This document shows, piece after piece, positions 16,087 to 24,181 of a stretch of 50,050 bases of DNA. Made by a program: the position numbers and the translations under genes. The stretch covers positions 1-50,050 of the forward strand of contig CAJURK010000021.1 in NCBI GenBank assembly GCA_910588745.1. Direction: 5' to 3'. The first letter of the stretch is position 1. Each line of letters starts with the position of its first letter. This stretch comes from an uncultured Dorea sp. (GTDB lineage Bacteria > Bacillota > Clostridia > Lachnospirales > Lachnospiraceae). The notes under the pieces were generated by a model. That model searched no databases and was not told the origin of the DNA. It saw only the letters and a list, made by a program, of their open reading frames with translations.

Positions 16087-19000
16087 ATGGCATTTGCACA
16101 TTTACACGTCCATACAGAGTATAGTTTGTTGGATGGATCGAATAAGATAAAGGAATGTATCGCCCGGGTGAAAGAGCTGGGGATGGACAGCGTGGCAATT
16201 ACAGACCACGGCGTAATGTTTGGCGTGATTGATTTTTACCGTGCGGCAAAGGCGGAGGGAATCCGGCCGATTCTTGGCAGCGAGGTTTATGTGGCGCCCG
16301 GTTCCCGGTTTGAAAAGACTCCGGGATTAGGAGGCGAAGACCGTTATTATCACTTGGTTCTTCTGGCAGAGAACGATACCGGTTATCATAACCTGATGAA
16401 GATTGTTTCCAAAGGCTTCACGGAAGGCTATTACTATAAGCCCAGAGTAGACTTGGAAGTGCTTGAAGCCTATCACGAAGGCATTATCGCGCTGAGCGCA
16501 TGCTTGGCGGGGGAAGTTCAGAAATATGTGTCCAGAGGGCTTTATGAAGAAGGGAAAGAAGCTGCGTTAAGATACGAAAGAATCTTTGGCAAAGGAAATT
16601 TCTTTCTGGAATTACAGGATCATGGAATTCCCATGCAGCAGACGGTGAACCAGTCTCTTCTGCGTATGAGTTCCGAGACGGGAATCGCGCTTGTGGTTAC
16701 CAACGACGTACACTATACCTATGCGGACGATGTGAAACCTCATGATATCCTGCTGTGCCTGCAGACCGGCAAGAAGCTCGCGGACGAGGACAGGATGCGC
16801 TATGAGGGAGGCCAGTATTATATCAAGTCCGAGGAAGAGATGCGCGCGCTGTTCCCCTACGCGTTGGAGGCGTTGGAAAATACGGAGAAGATTGCCAGGC
16901 GGTGTAACGTAGAGATTGAATTTGGAGTGACCAAGCTGCCGAAATATGATGTGCCGGACGGGAAGAACTCGTGGGAATACTTAAATGAGCTGTGCGGCGA
17001 AGGCCTGGAGCGTCTTTATCAGCCGGTTCCCAAGGAGCTGAGGGAGAGGCTTGCCTATGAGCTGTCTGTGATCCGGACTATGGGGTATGTGGATTATTTT
17101 CTGATTGTCTGGGATTTTATCAAATATGCGAAGGATCACGGCATTATGGTAGGGCCGGGGCGGGGATCCGCGGCGGGAAGCTTAGTGTCTTACTGCCTTG
17201 GAATTACCACCATTGACCCGGTCAAGTACCAGCTTCTGTTTGAGCGGTTCCTGAATCCGGAGCGTGTGTCCATGCCGGATATCGATGTGGATTTTGCCCC
17301 CGAAGGCAGGCAGGAGGTCATTGATTACGTGAGCCGGAAATACGGCGCGGACTGCGTGGTGCAGATCGTAACGTTCGGTACGCTGGCGGCAAGAGGCGTG
17401 ATTCGGGACGTGGGGCGGGTGATGGATCTTCCCTATGCTTTTGTGGATAACATTGCCAAGATGATTCCCCAGGAGCTTAATATTACGCTGAAGGGGGCGC
17501 TGGAGAAAAACAGCGAGCTTCGTAAGCTGTATGAGGAAGACGAACAGGTAAAAGAGCTGGTGGACATGTCCAAACGTTTGGAAGGACTGCCCCGGCATAC
17601 CTCCATGCATGCGGCGGGCGTGGTGATCAGCCAGAAATCCATTGACGAGTACGTACCGTTATCCCTGGGATCGGACGGCTCGGTAACGACCCAGTTTACA
17701 ATGACAACCTTAGAGGAACTGGGGCTTTTAAAAATGGACTTCTTAGGACTTAGGAACCTGACGGTGATTAAAAGCGCCCAGGAACTGATCGAACGGAGCA
17801 GAGGAAAGGAAATTGACCTGGATCAGATTGATTATAATGATAAAGACGTGCTGGATTATGTGGGTACCGGGAAGACAGACGGAGTATTCCAGCTTGAGAG
17901 CGCCGGGATGAAGAGCTTTATTAAGGAATTAAAACCCCAGAGCTTGGAAGATATTATCGCGGGAATCGCATTGTACCGCCCGGGGCCGATGGATTTTATC
18001 CCCCAGTATATCAAGGGGAAGAACCATCAGGATTTGATTACGTATGACTGCCCGCAGTTAGAGCCGATCTTAGAGTCAACCTATGGCTGTATCGTATATC
18101 AGGAGCAGGTGATGCAGATTGTGCGCGACTTGGCAGGCTATACGCTGGGCCGCAGCGATTTGCTTCGCCGGGCTATGTCCAAGAAAAAGGGCGACGTGAT
18201 GCAGAAGGAGCGGCAGAATTTTGTTTACGGCAACGAGGCGGAGGGCGTTTTAGGCTGTGTAAATAACGGAATTGACGAGGCCACTGCCAATAAGATCTAC
18301 GATGAGATGATTGATTTTGCGAAATATGCGTTTAACAAGTCCCATGCGGCGGCGTATGCGGTGATCTCTTACCAGACGGCATACTTAAAATATTATTATC
18401 CGGTTGAATTTATGGCGGCGCTTATGACGTCTGTGATCGATAACTCTTCGAAGGTGTCGGAATATATTTACAGTACCAGGCAGATGGGCATCCGGGTTCT
18501 GCCTCCGGATATCAACAAAGGAGAGGGCGATTTCTCTGTGGATAACGGCAGTATCCGGTATGGCCTCGCGGCGATTAAGAGCGTAGGAAGGCCGGTAATC
18601 CAGGCAGTTGTAGAGGAGCGGGAGAAAAGAGGTCCTTTCAAAAACCTAAAAGATTTTGCGGAACGGCTCTCCGGCAAGGAAACAAATAAGCGTACCATAG
18701 AGAATTTTATTAAAGCGGGAGCATTTGACAGCTTTAACGGCACAAGAAAACAGCTTATGATGATTTATCTGCAGGTTTTAGAGCAGGTAGCTCAGGAGCG
18801 CAAATATTCCATGACCGGCCAGATGTCTCTCTTTGACTTTGTGGACGAAGAGCAGAAGAAAGAATTTGAAGTACCGCTTCCGAATGTGGGCGAATATGAA
18901 AAAGAGACAATGCTTGCTTTTGAGAAGGAGGTCCTGGGAGTCTATCTGACCGGACATCCGCTGGAGGATTATGAGGAAAAATGGAGAAAGAGCATCTCCA

Positions 19001-19560
19001 AAACCACTCTGGATTTCCAGATTGACGAGGAAACCGGACGGGCGCGGGTATCGGACGGGGCGAAAGAAACCATCGGCGGTATGATTATCGAGAAAACCAT
19101 CAAGTATACCAGGACGAACCAGACAATGGCGTATCTTACGATCGAGGACTTGGCCGGAACGGTGGAAGTGGTCGTATTTCCAAGGGATTATGAGAGAAAT
19201 CAGAGCTGTCTGAATGAAGACAGTAAGGTGTTTGTAAGAGGCAGGGTGTCGGAAGAGGACGACGCGCCCAGCAAATTAATCTGCGAGAAAATAATTCCTT
19301 TTGACCAGACAAAGAAAGAATTGTGGATTCAGTATGCCGACAAGACGGAGTATTTAGAGGACGAGCCGCATCTCTTCGACTTGTTAAAGGATTCGGAAGG
19401 ATCCGACGGCGTGGTTGTCTTCTGCAAGGCGGAGCGGGCGGTGAAACGGCTTCCGGCCGGAAGGAATATCCGGATTGAACCGGTGATTTTAGGAAGGCTC
19501 GCCAATTATTATGGGGAAGCCAGGGTGAAAGTGGTAGAAAAACCCATTGAAAACAGGTAA
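16087..19560 (+). CDS. dnaE: DNA polymerase III alpha subunit (DnaE type)
   Basis: A 1157-residue replicative polymerase subunit. The N-terminal PHP domain starts HLHVHTEYS with His5, His7 and His9 and continues with TDHGVMFG, so its metal site looks intact. The palm contains GPGRGSAAGSLVSYCLG and the catalytic aspartates Asp398 and Asp400 in MPDIDVDF. Finger residues such as YRPGPMDFIPQY follow, then a helix-hairpin-helix region (NKRTIENFIKAGAF) and a C-terminal OB fold (about 985-1065). The length equals the E. coli type. In Firmicutes DnaE acts beside PolC. The ribosome binding site is weak (GGGTG). No frameshift is seen. Confidence 0.97.
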   Translation: MAFAHLHVHTEYSLLDGSNKIKECIARVKELGMDSVAITDHGVMFGVIDFYRAAKAEGIRPILGSEVYVAPGSRFEKTPGLGGEDRYYHLVLLAENDTGYHNLMKIVSKGFTEGYYYKPRVDLEVLEAYHEGIIALSACLAGEVQKYVSRGLYEEGKEAALRYERIFGKGNFFLELQDHGIPMQQTVNQSLLRMSSETGIALVVTNDVHYTYADDVKPHDILLCLQTGKKLADEDRMRYEGGQYYIKSEEEMRALFPYALEALENTEKIARRCNVEIEFGVTKLPKYDVPDGKNSWEYLNELCGEGLERLYQPVPKELRERLAYELSVIRTMGYVDYFLIVWDFIKYAKDHGIMVGPGRGSAAGSLVSYCLGITTIDPVKYQLLFERFLNPERVSMPDIDVDFAPEGRQEVIDYVSRKYGADCVVQIVTFGTLAARGVIRDVGRVMDLPYAFVDNIAKMIPQELNITLKGALEKNSELRKLYEEDEQVKELVDMSKRLEGLPRHTSMHAAGVVISQKSIDEYVPLSLGSDGSVTTQFTMTTLEELGLLKMDFLGLRNLTVIKSAQELIERSRGKEIDLDQIDYNDKDVLDYVGTGKTDGVFQLESAGMKSFIKELKPQSLEDIIAGIALYRPGPMDFIPQYIKGKNHQDLITYDCPQLEPILESTYGCIVYQEQVMQIVRDLAGYTLGRSDLLRRAMSKKKGDVMQKERQNFVYGNEAEGVLGCVNNGIDEATANKIYDEMIDFAKYAFNKSHAAAYAVISYQTAYLKYYYPVEFMAALMTSVIDNSSKVSEYIYSTRQMGIRVLPPDINKGEGDFSVDNGSIRYGLAAIKSVGRPVIQAVVEEREKRGPFKNLKDFAERLSGKETNKRTIENFIKAGAFDSFNGTRKQLMMIYLQVLEQVAQERKYSMTGQMSLFDFVDEEQKKEFEVPLPNVGEYEKETMLAFEKEVLGVYLTGHPLEDYEEKWRKSISKTTLDFQIDEETGRARVSDGAKETIGGMIIEKTIKYTRTNQTMAYLTIEDLAGTVEVVVFPRDYERNQSCLNEDSKVFVRGRVSEEDDAPSKLICEKIIPFDQTKKELWIQYADKTEYLEDEPHLFDLLKDSEGSDGVVVFCKAERAVKRLPAGRNIRIEPVILGRLANYYGEARVKVVEKPIENR

Positions 19561-19604
19561 TGAATCGGTTACAATGGTTAGGATTCGCAAGGGAGGCGTT
19601 TGAG

Positions 19605-20420
19605 ATGGAGAATGGAAAGAAGGCGCCCATCGGAGTGTTTGACTCAGGCGTGGGAGGGCTGACGGTGGCAAGAGAGATCATGCGGCAGCTTCCGGATGAG
19701 AATATTGTATATTTTGGCGATACTGCCAGGCTTCCTTACGGCAGTAAGTCGAAGGAGTCGATTATCCGTTTCTCCAGGCAGATTATCCGGTTTCTCCAGA
19801 CCAGGAATGTAAAGGCGATTGTGATTGCCTGCAACACGGCTACGGCTCAGGCTTTGGATACCGTCAGGCACGAGTTTGATACGCCGATTATTGGGGTGAT
19901 TGAACCGGGCGCCAGGGCGGCTATCCACGAGACGAAGAATAAGAAGATCGGGGTGGCCGGAACAGAAGGAACCATTTTAAGCCAGATGTACACCAGGGTG
20001 ATTCATGAGATGGAGCCGGAAGCAGAGGTTTTGGGGAAGGCGTGCCCGTTGTTTGTGCCTCTGGTGGAGGAAGGCTTCACTAAGCATCATATTACGGAAG
20101 AAGTAATCGACATTTATCTGAGGGAGATGAAGCAGTCGGAGGTGGATACGATGATTCTCGGCTGTACCCACTATCCTCTGCTTCGGTCCGCAATCATGGA
20201 GTATATGGGGGAGGGAGTCCGTATCGTAAATCCGGCATACGAGGCGGCTATGGATTTGAAGAAACTGTTAAACGAACGGGGCTTAAGCAACGGAGACGGA
20301 GAGTTTAATAAGTATGAGTTTTACGTCAGCGACGCCGCGGAGAAATTCAAGCAATTCGCCAATTCGGTTCTTCCCTATAATGTAGAGACGATTCATCAGA
20401 TAAACATCGAGGAGTACTAA
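19605..20420 (+). CDS. murI: Glutamate racemase
   Basis: A 271-residue cofactor-independent racemase producing D-glutamate for peptidoglycan. The N-terminus has APIGVFDSGVGGLTV, and the two catalytic cysteines are Cys76 in ACNTATA and Cys187 in GCTHYPLL. The ATG at 19605 follows GGGAGG at good spacing. An earlier in-frame start just after the dnaE stop would add 15 residues with no family match and no ribosome binding site. The gene follows dnaE by 44 bases and precedes the DUF1934 gene by 33. Confidence 0.96.
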   Translation: MENGKKAPIGVFDSGVGGLTVAREIMRQLPDENIVYFGDTARLPYGSKSKESIIRFSRQIIRFLQTRNVKAIVIACNTATAQALDTVRHEFDTPIIGVIEPGARAAIHETKNKKIGVAGTEGTILSQMYTRVIHEMEPEAEVLGKACPLFVPLVEEGFTKHHITEEVIDIYLREMKQSEVDTMILGCTHYPLLRSAIMEYMGEGVRIVNPAYEAAMDLKKLLNERGLSNGDGEFNKYEFYVSDAAEKFKQFANSVLPYNVETIHQINIEEY

Positions 20421-20453
20421 TATTCTAGATATTTGCGAAATAAGGAGCGGTCT

Positions 20454-20891
20454 ATGAAGAAAGAAGTATTGATCAGTATTGCAGGTCTTCACTATGGCCT
20501 GCCGGGGAACGATGGGGAAGAGGAACCGGTTGAGATTATTACGCCTACTTCCTATTATCAGAAAAACGGGAAACATTATATCATTTATGACGAGGTGACG
20601 GAAGGGGTTCCGGGATCAATCAAGAATACGGTGAAGATAACGGGAGACACGTTATTTGAAATCAGCAAGAGCGGGGCGGCCAGCACGCGGATGGTATTTG
20701 AAAAGGATAAGATTCATATGACCAGTTATCAAACGCCCTTTGGAGAGCTGTTAGTGGGGCTTCATACGAAGGATATGCGGATGGACATCCGGGAAGATAG
20801 GATTGACGTGGACATTTTCTATGCGCTGGATATTAATAATGAGCCTTTATCGGAGTGCCAGATTAAGGTAAATGTAAGGGGCGTCGGTTAA
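20454..20891 (+). CDS. DUF1934 (YwiB-like) beta-barrel protein
   Basis: A 145-residue protein of the DUF1934 family, a small cytoplasmic lipocalin-like barrel of unknown function. It begins KKEVLISIAGLHYG and ends with the typical DIFYALDINNEPLSECQIKVNV strand. ATG 20454 follows AAGGAG at normal spacing; an upstream in-frame start is less likely. The stop codon lies inside the loop of a strong intrinsic terminator, so this is the last gene of the dnaE-murI run. Confidence 0.85.
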   Translation: MKKEVLISIAGLHYGLPGNDGEEEPVEIITPTSYYQKNGKHYIIYDEVTEGVPGSIKNTVKITGDTLFEISKSGAASTRMVFEKDKIHMTSYQTPFGELLVGLHTKDMRMDIREDRIDVDIFYALDINNEPLSECQIKVNVRGVG

Positions 20892-20917
20892 CGCCCCCAA
20901 GATTTTTATTTATTTCT
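20878..20917 (+). terminator. Intrinsic terminator after the DUF1934 gene
   Basis: GGGGCGT (20878-20884) pairs with ACGCCCC (20890-20896) across a 5-base loop that contains the start of the stop codon, followed by a T-rich tract (ATTTTTATTTATTT). It separates the plus-strand run from the convergent small membrane protein gene. Confidence 0.8.
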
Positions 20918-21352
20918 ATTTCGGAGTCTTGCAAAAAACCCTTTTTTCTTCTGCGGCGTTACTAAGGGGCCGCGGATGCCTCTTACAGCGGTAATGTAAA
21001 TACCGCTTACGGTTGCTTTTACTTCCTTCTTGACCGGAATCTGGTCAAAGATTGCGCCGTCGCACATCAGGGTCATGATTTTCGGGCCGATTTTGGCTTT
21101 TACGACCGGAACTTTGGAACGGCGAAGGTATTTCGGCGTATTATCCACCACAAATTGTGGGAAACCGGCTTCCTTAAGCTTCATCTTCTTCTTGTCGATA
21201 ATCAGCATGCTGACTTGCTGGGCGGCGGCTTCAAGCTGCTCCTGCTGGGCGTCCTGCTTCTTCTGCATCCGTCTGCCAATGATAATCATTGCTACTAATG
21301 CTGCGGCTAAAATTGCTGTTATGACTAATAAAACTATCGTTAATGTACTCAC
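20906..21352 (-). CDS. Conserved hypothetical single-pass membrane protein
   Basis: A 148-residue protein I do not recognise. It begins with a membrane segment (about residues 3-26, LTIVLLVITAILAAALVAMI), then a charged Gln/Ala-rich stretch (about 30-48) likely to form a short coiled coil. A compact domain follows with KEAGFPQFVVDNTPKYLRR and VVKAKIGPKIMTLMCDG, and the tail is basic. GTG 21352 follows GAGGAGG at normal spacing; the longer TTG-started frame would include that site. It is transcribed alone from its own promoter. A membrane-tethered cytoplasmic domain is inferred from topology. Confidence 0.6.
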   Translation of the reverse strand: MSTLTIVLLVITAILAAALVAMIIIGRRMQKKQDAQQEQLEAAAQQVSMLIIDKKKMKLKEAGFPQFVVDNTPKYLRRSKVPVVKAKIGPKIMTLMCDGAIFDQIPVKKEVKATVSGIYITAVRGIRGPLVTPQKKKGFFARLRNRNK

Positions 21353-21423
21353 GGATATCCTCCTCAAACTGTATTCTCATTTCTGTCATACCCCCAGAGT
21401 CTAATCTGGCTAAACTGCTATAT

Positions 21424-21452
21424 ATTTTAGCATTGTTTTCCTCTTAGCGCAA
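21424..21452 (-). promoter_or_regulatory. Promoter for the small membrane protein gene
   Basis: On the minus strand TTGCGC (21452-21447) is followed after 17 bases by TAAAAT (21429-21424), giving a plausible housekeeping promoter with a leader of about 65 bases before the GTG start. With the plus-strand promoter near 21515 it fills the 300-bp gap between the two divergent genes. Confidence 0.5.
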
Positions 21453-21514
21453 GTGGTTTGGAGGATTCCAATCATGAAAATCCTGTGAAAATGGTTTTCT
21501 TTGCGAATAAATTG

Positions 21515-21523
21515 TGGTATACT
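21515..21523 (+). promoter_or_regulatory. Extended -10 promoter for the FKBP-like lipoprotein gene
   Basis: TG-G-TATACT at 21515-21523 is a good extended -10 element; the -35 region is weak. The leader would be about 125 bases and contains AAAGGAG (near 21596) before a GTG at 21608. Confidence 0.45.
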
Positions 21524-21652
21524 AAAAAGCGTTTTACGGATTAGAATATGCGGGACTGCAAACATATAATTTTGGTTTGCCAAGTCTGAATAGGAGAAAG
21601 GAGAGTCGTGGTTCTGCCTTTAGGGATAAAGCGGAATCATGAAGAGTGTATT

Positions 21653-22720
21653 ATGAAGAGAAGAGCAGCGGTATTGTTAGCAGGGACACTGGCAGTGTCT
21701 GTATTGCTGGCCGGATGTTCCGGCAATAATGCGGCCGACGAGTATGTATCGGTCGGCGGATATAAAGAAGTTGAGGTGGAGGATATCGAGGAACCGGAGG
21801 AGACTACGGATGAAGATGTCAATAATTACATTGAGGCGGTGCTGACGCAGTACGCGACTCAGGAGGAGATTAAGGATCGGGAGGCGAAATCCGGGGACAC
21901 AGTCAATATTGATTTTGTAGGCAAGATGGATGGGGAAGCATTCGACGGCGGAAGTTCAAGGGGATTTAACTTACAGCTTGGATCAGGTTCCTTTATTCCG
22001 GGATTTGAAGATAGTATTATCGGTCATATGCCCGGGGATACCTTTGACTGGAATGGAAATTTTCCGGATCCATACGACAATAATCCAGATTTTGCAGGTA
22101 AGGAAGTTGTCTTTACGATTACTGTAAATTATATCTGCGGAGAGTCGAAGCTTCCGGAACTTACGGATGAATTTGTGCAGACAGTTTCTGAGAAATCAAA
22201 AACGGTTGAGGAATATAAAGAAGAAATTAAGAAGCAGCTTGCAGAAAACGGCACGACTGATTTTGATGTAAAGCTTCAGGAATCCGCTTGGCAGGCAGTG
22301 CTTGAGAAAGCAGAGATTAAAGAATATCCGGAAGACGAAAAGAAAAAGATGAAAACGCAGATTATGAATGCGTATGAGTCGGCGGCCAAAGACGCCGAGT
22401 TAGAACTTGCAGATTTTCTGCAGCAGTATTATGGGATTTCGGAAGAAGATTTTAATAAACAGGTAGACGAGACCATAGAGAGCAGTCTGAAGGAAAAACT
22501 GGTCGCCCAGGCAATTGCAAAGCAGGAGAAACTGATCCCGGGCGAGGAAGAAATGAATAAAGAACTGGAGACGCTTGCTAAGGATTCCGGATATGAAAGT
22601 TTGGAAGCCTTAAAGAGCGCGATGGGAGAAAACGCAGATGAGGAAGCGTTGAAGGATATTGTGATCCTGAAACGGGTGAAGGAATACTTGGCGGAGCATG
22701 CCGTACAGGTAAAAGAATAG
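21653..22720 (+). CDS. Exported trigger-factor-like lipoprotein with FKBP-type prolyl isomerase domain
   Basis: A 355-residue lipoprotein. A basic N-terminus and hydrophobic core end at the lipobox VLLAGC (Cys22). An FKBP-type domain follows (about 72-160: GDTVNIDFVGKMDGEAFDGG, FIPGFEDSIIGHMPGD), then a long helical region (about 165-355) like the C-terminal chaperone arms of trigger factor. The ribosome-binding N-domain of trigger factor is replaced by the signal peptide and an acidic linker. It probably folds or isomerises exported proteins at the outer face of the membrane. A GTG at 21608 with a better Shine-Dalgarno would add 15 residues before the signal peptide, so the start is uncertain. 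A terminator follows. Confidence 0.82.
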   Translation: MKRRAAVLLAGTLAVSVLLAGCSGNNAADEYVSVGGYKEVEVEDIEEPEETTDEDVNNYIEAVLTQYATQEEIKDREAKSGDTVNIDFVGKMDGEAFDGGSSRGFNLQLGSGSFIPGFEDSIIGHMPGDTFDWNGNFPDPYDNNPDFAGKEVVFTITVNYICGESKLPELTDEFVQTVSEKSKTVEEYKEEIKKQLAENGTTDFDVKLQESAWQAVLEKAEIKEYPEDEKKKMKTQIMNAYESAAKDAELELADFLQQYYGISEEDFNKQVDETIESSLKEKLVAQAIAKQEKLIPGEEEMNKELETLAKDSGYESLEALKSAMGENADEEALKDIVILKRVKEYLAEHAVQVKE

Positions 22721-22740
22721 ATATATTAGTATTTAGATTG

Positions 22741-22777
22741 AAAAGCAGACATTTCCATGAGGAGCGTCTGCTTTTTT
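22741..22777 (+). terminator. Intrinsic terminator after the FKBP-like lipoprotein
   Basis: AAAAGCAGAC (22741-22750) pairs with GTCTGCTTTT (22766-22775), followed by a six-T run. This is a textbook terminator 20 bases after the stop codon. Confidence 0.9.
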
Positions 22778-22908
22778 GTTACTGTTTACTCTGTTCGCAG
22801 TAACATGTAAAAATCCATTAAAAATTGCCTTCAGCAATGGGGGGTTGCACTCCTGAATCACTTTCTTACGTACTTTGCAGTAAATGCAAAATACTATGTG
22901 ACAGTAAC
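22778..22908 (+). repeat. Dispersed repeat, copy A (131 bp, MITE-like ends)
   Basis: The segment starts GTTACTGT and ends ACAGTAAC, perfect 8-bp inverted ends. GCTTTTTT lies directly outside on both sides (22770-22777 and 22909-22916), as a target duplication would, although the left copy is also a terminator tail. Inside are several hairpins: GTTACTG/CAGTAAC (22778-22804), competing ATTGC/GCAAT/TTGC pairs (22824-22848), and GTACTTTGCA/TGCAAAATAC (22870-22894). The stretch 22808-22908 resembles 45387-45487 read on the minus strand. Shared blocks in the same order are AAATCCAT, TTCAG, GAATCACTTTCT, ACGTACT, TGCAAA and CTATGT. I see no ORF in it. Confidence 0.7.
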
Positions 22909-22946
22909 GCTTTTTTCATCTAATTTTCCCAAATTAAAAAAAACTC

Positions 22947-22975
22947 TTGACGAATGGAGATTGCAGGTCTATAAT
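22947..22975 (+). promoter_or_regulatory. Strong promoter for the ABC importer operon
   Basis: TTGACG (22947-22952), a 17-base spacer and a perfect TATAAT (22970-22975). The leader to the ATG at 23075 is about 93 bases. It contains CACTTT/AAAGTG inverted repeats (about 22989-23041) that could be operator or hairpin elements. It is too short for a T-box. Confidence 0.85.
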
Positions 22976-23074
22976 CGAAAAAGTCAAAACACTTTCGCGA
23001 GTTGAAGTGCAAAAATATTTACACTTTAAACAGTGAAAGTGAACGGCGAAATATGATTTTGGAGGAAAGGTACT

Positions 23075-24091
23075 ATGAAAAAGAAAGTATTATCAATTAT
23101 GATGGCAGCCGCGCTGGTTCTTTCCCTGGCAGCATGTGGGAACAGTTCGGACAACAAAGGGGGAACTGAAACAAAGACGGAAGAAAAGAAAGAGGATGCG
23201 TCCGGCGACGCTTACCGGATCGGCATCTGCCAGTTGGTTCAGCATGATGCGCTTGACGCGGCTACAGAAGGGTTTAAAGATGCGCTTATAAAACTCTGCG
23301 GCGAAGACGGAGTAACATTTGACGAGCAGAATGCGCAGGGCGAGCATAACATGTGTGCAACGATAGTGAACCAGTTCGTATCGGATGATGTGGATCTGAT
23401 TCTTGCCAATGCGACAGACCCTCTGACAACAGCAGCTACTGCTACCGCGGATATTCCGGTTATCGGAACTTCGGTTACAGATTACGCGACGGCGCTTCAG
23501 ATCGAAGACTGGACGGGGGCTACCGGAATCAATGTTTCAGGAACCAGCGACTTAGCTCCGATTGACGAACAGGAGGCAATGTTAAAAGAGCTTCTTCCAG
23601 AGGCAAAGACGGTCGGCATTTTGTACTGTTCCGCCGAGCCGAATTCAAAGTATCAGGCCGAATTATTTGAAGAAGCGCTGAAGGCAGACGACATTGCGTA
23701 CAAGGAATATACGGCGGCAGATTCCAACGAAATTCAGTCCGTAGTGACAAGCGCGGTTTCTGAGGTGGATGCAATCTATATCCCGACAGATAACACGATG
23801 GCGGCAAGTACTGAGATTATTAAGAATGTATGCGTGCCGGCAGAGATTCCGGTTATTGCGGGAGAACAGGGAATCTGTACAGGATGCGGGATTGCGACGC
23901 TTTCTATCAGTTACTATGATATCGGATACAAAGCCGGCGAGATGGCCTATGAGGTTTTGGCAAACGGCGCGGATATTTCGGCGATGGATATTGAATTTGC
24001 CCCGGAAGTAACCAAGATGTACAACAAGGCGATCTGTGATGAATTAGAAATTACGGTACCCGAAGATTACGAAGCGATTGAAACGGAATAA
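23075..24091 (+). CDS. ABC transporter substrate-binding lipoprotein, TrpX-like (PF04392-type)
   Basis: A 338-residue lipoprotein with a signal peptide ending at the lipobox LAAC (Cys21), an acidic linker, and a two-lobed periplasmic-binding fold. Motifs such as YRIGICQLVQHDALDAATEGF, DLILANATDPLTTAA and VGILYCSAEPNS are typical of the ABC_sub_bind family. Relatives with this gene order import tryptophan or tyrosine (TrpXYZ), so an aromatic amino acid is the best guess; the ligand is not proven by sequence. GGAGG lies before the ATG and a strong promoter upstream. A hairpin separates it from the permease gene. Confidence 0.88.
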   Translation: MKKKVLSIMMAAALVLSLAACGNSSDNKGGTETKTEEKKEDASGDAYRIGICQLVQHDALDAATEGFKDALIKLCGEDGVTFDEQNAQGEHNMCATIVNQFVSDDVDLILANATDPLTTAATATADIPVIGTSVTDYATALQIEDWTGATGINVSGTSDLAPIDEQEAMLKELLPEAKTVGILYCSAEPNSKYQAELFEEALKADDIAYKEYTAADSNEIQSVVTSAVSEVDAIYIPTDNTMAASTEIIKNVCVPAEIPVIAGEQGICTGCGIATLSISYYDIGYKAGEMAYEVLANGADISAMDIEFAPEVTKMYNKAICDELEITVPEDYEAIETE

Positions 24092-24105
24092 TTGAAAAAC
24101 ATTGC

Positions 24106-24137
24106 TTTCCTGCCCTGCGATTGAAGAGGGCAGGAAG
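24106..24137 (+). other. Intercistronic hairpin between binding protein and permease genes
   Basis: TTTCCTGCCCT (24106-24116) pairs with AGGGCAGGAAG (24127-24137), 11 pairs with one G-T, followed by TTT rather than a long T tract. Such hairpins usually stabilise the upstream message or partly terminate, so that the binding protein is made in excess over the membrane parts. Confidence 0.7.
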
Positions 24138-24181
24138 TTTCCGCTTATAAATGTGATATTTTTGGAAAGGAACGTAGAGAG

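Noticed and set aside
21653..22720. Ordinary cytoplasmic trigger factor (tig)
   Set aside because: It has a clear lipoprotein signal peptide and lacks the ribosome-binding N-terminal domain.
22976..23074. T-box or other amino acid riboswitch before the TrpX-like gene
   Set aside because: The leader after the strong promoter is only about 93 bases and shows no T-box sequence or antiterminator; only CACTTT/AAAGTG inverted repeats are seen.
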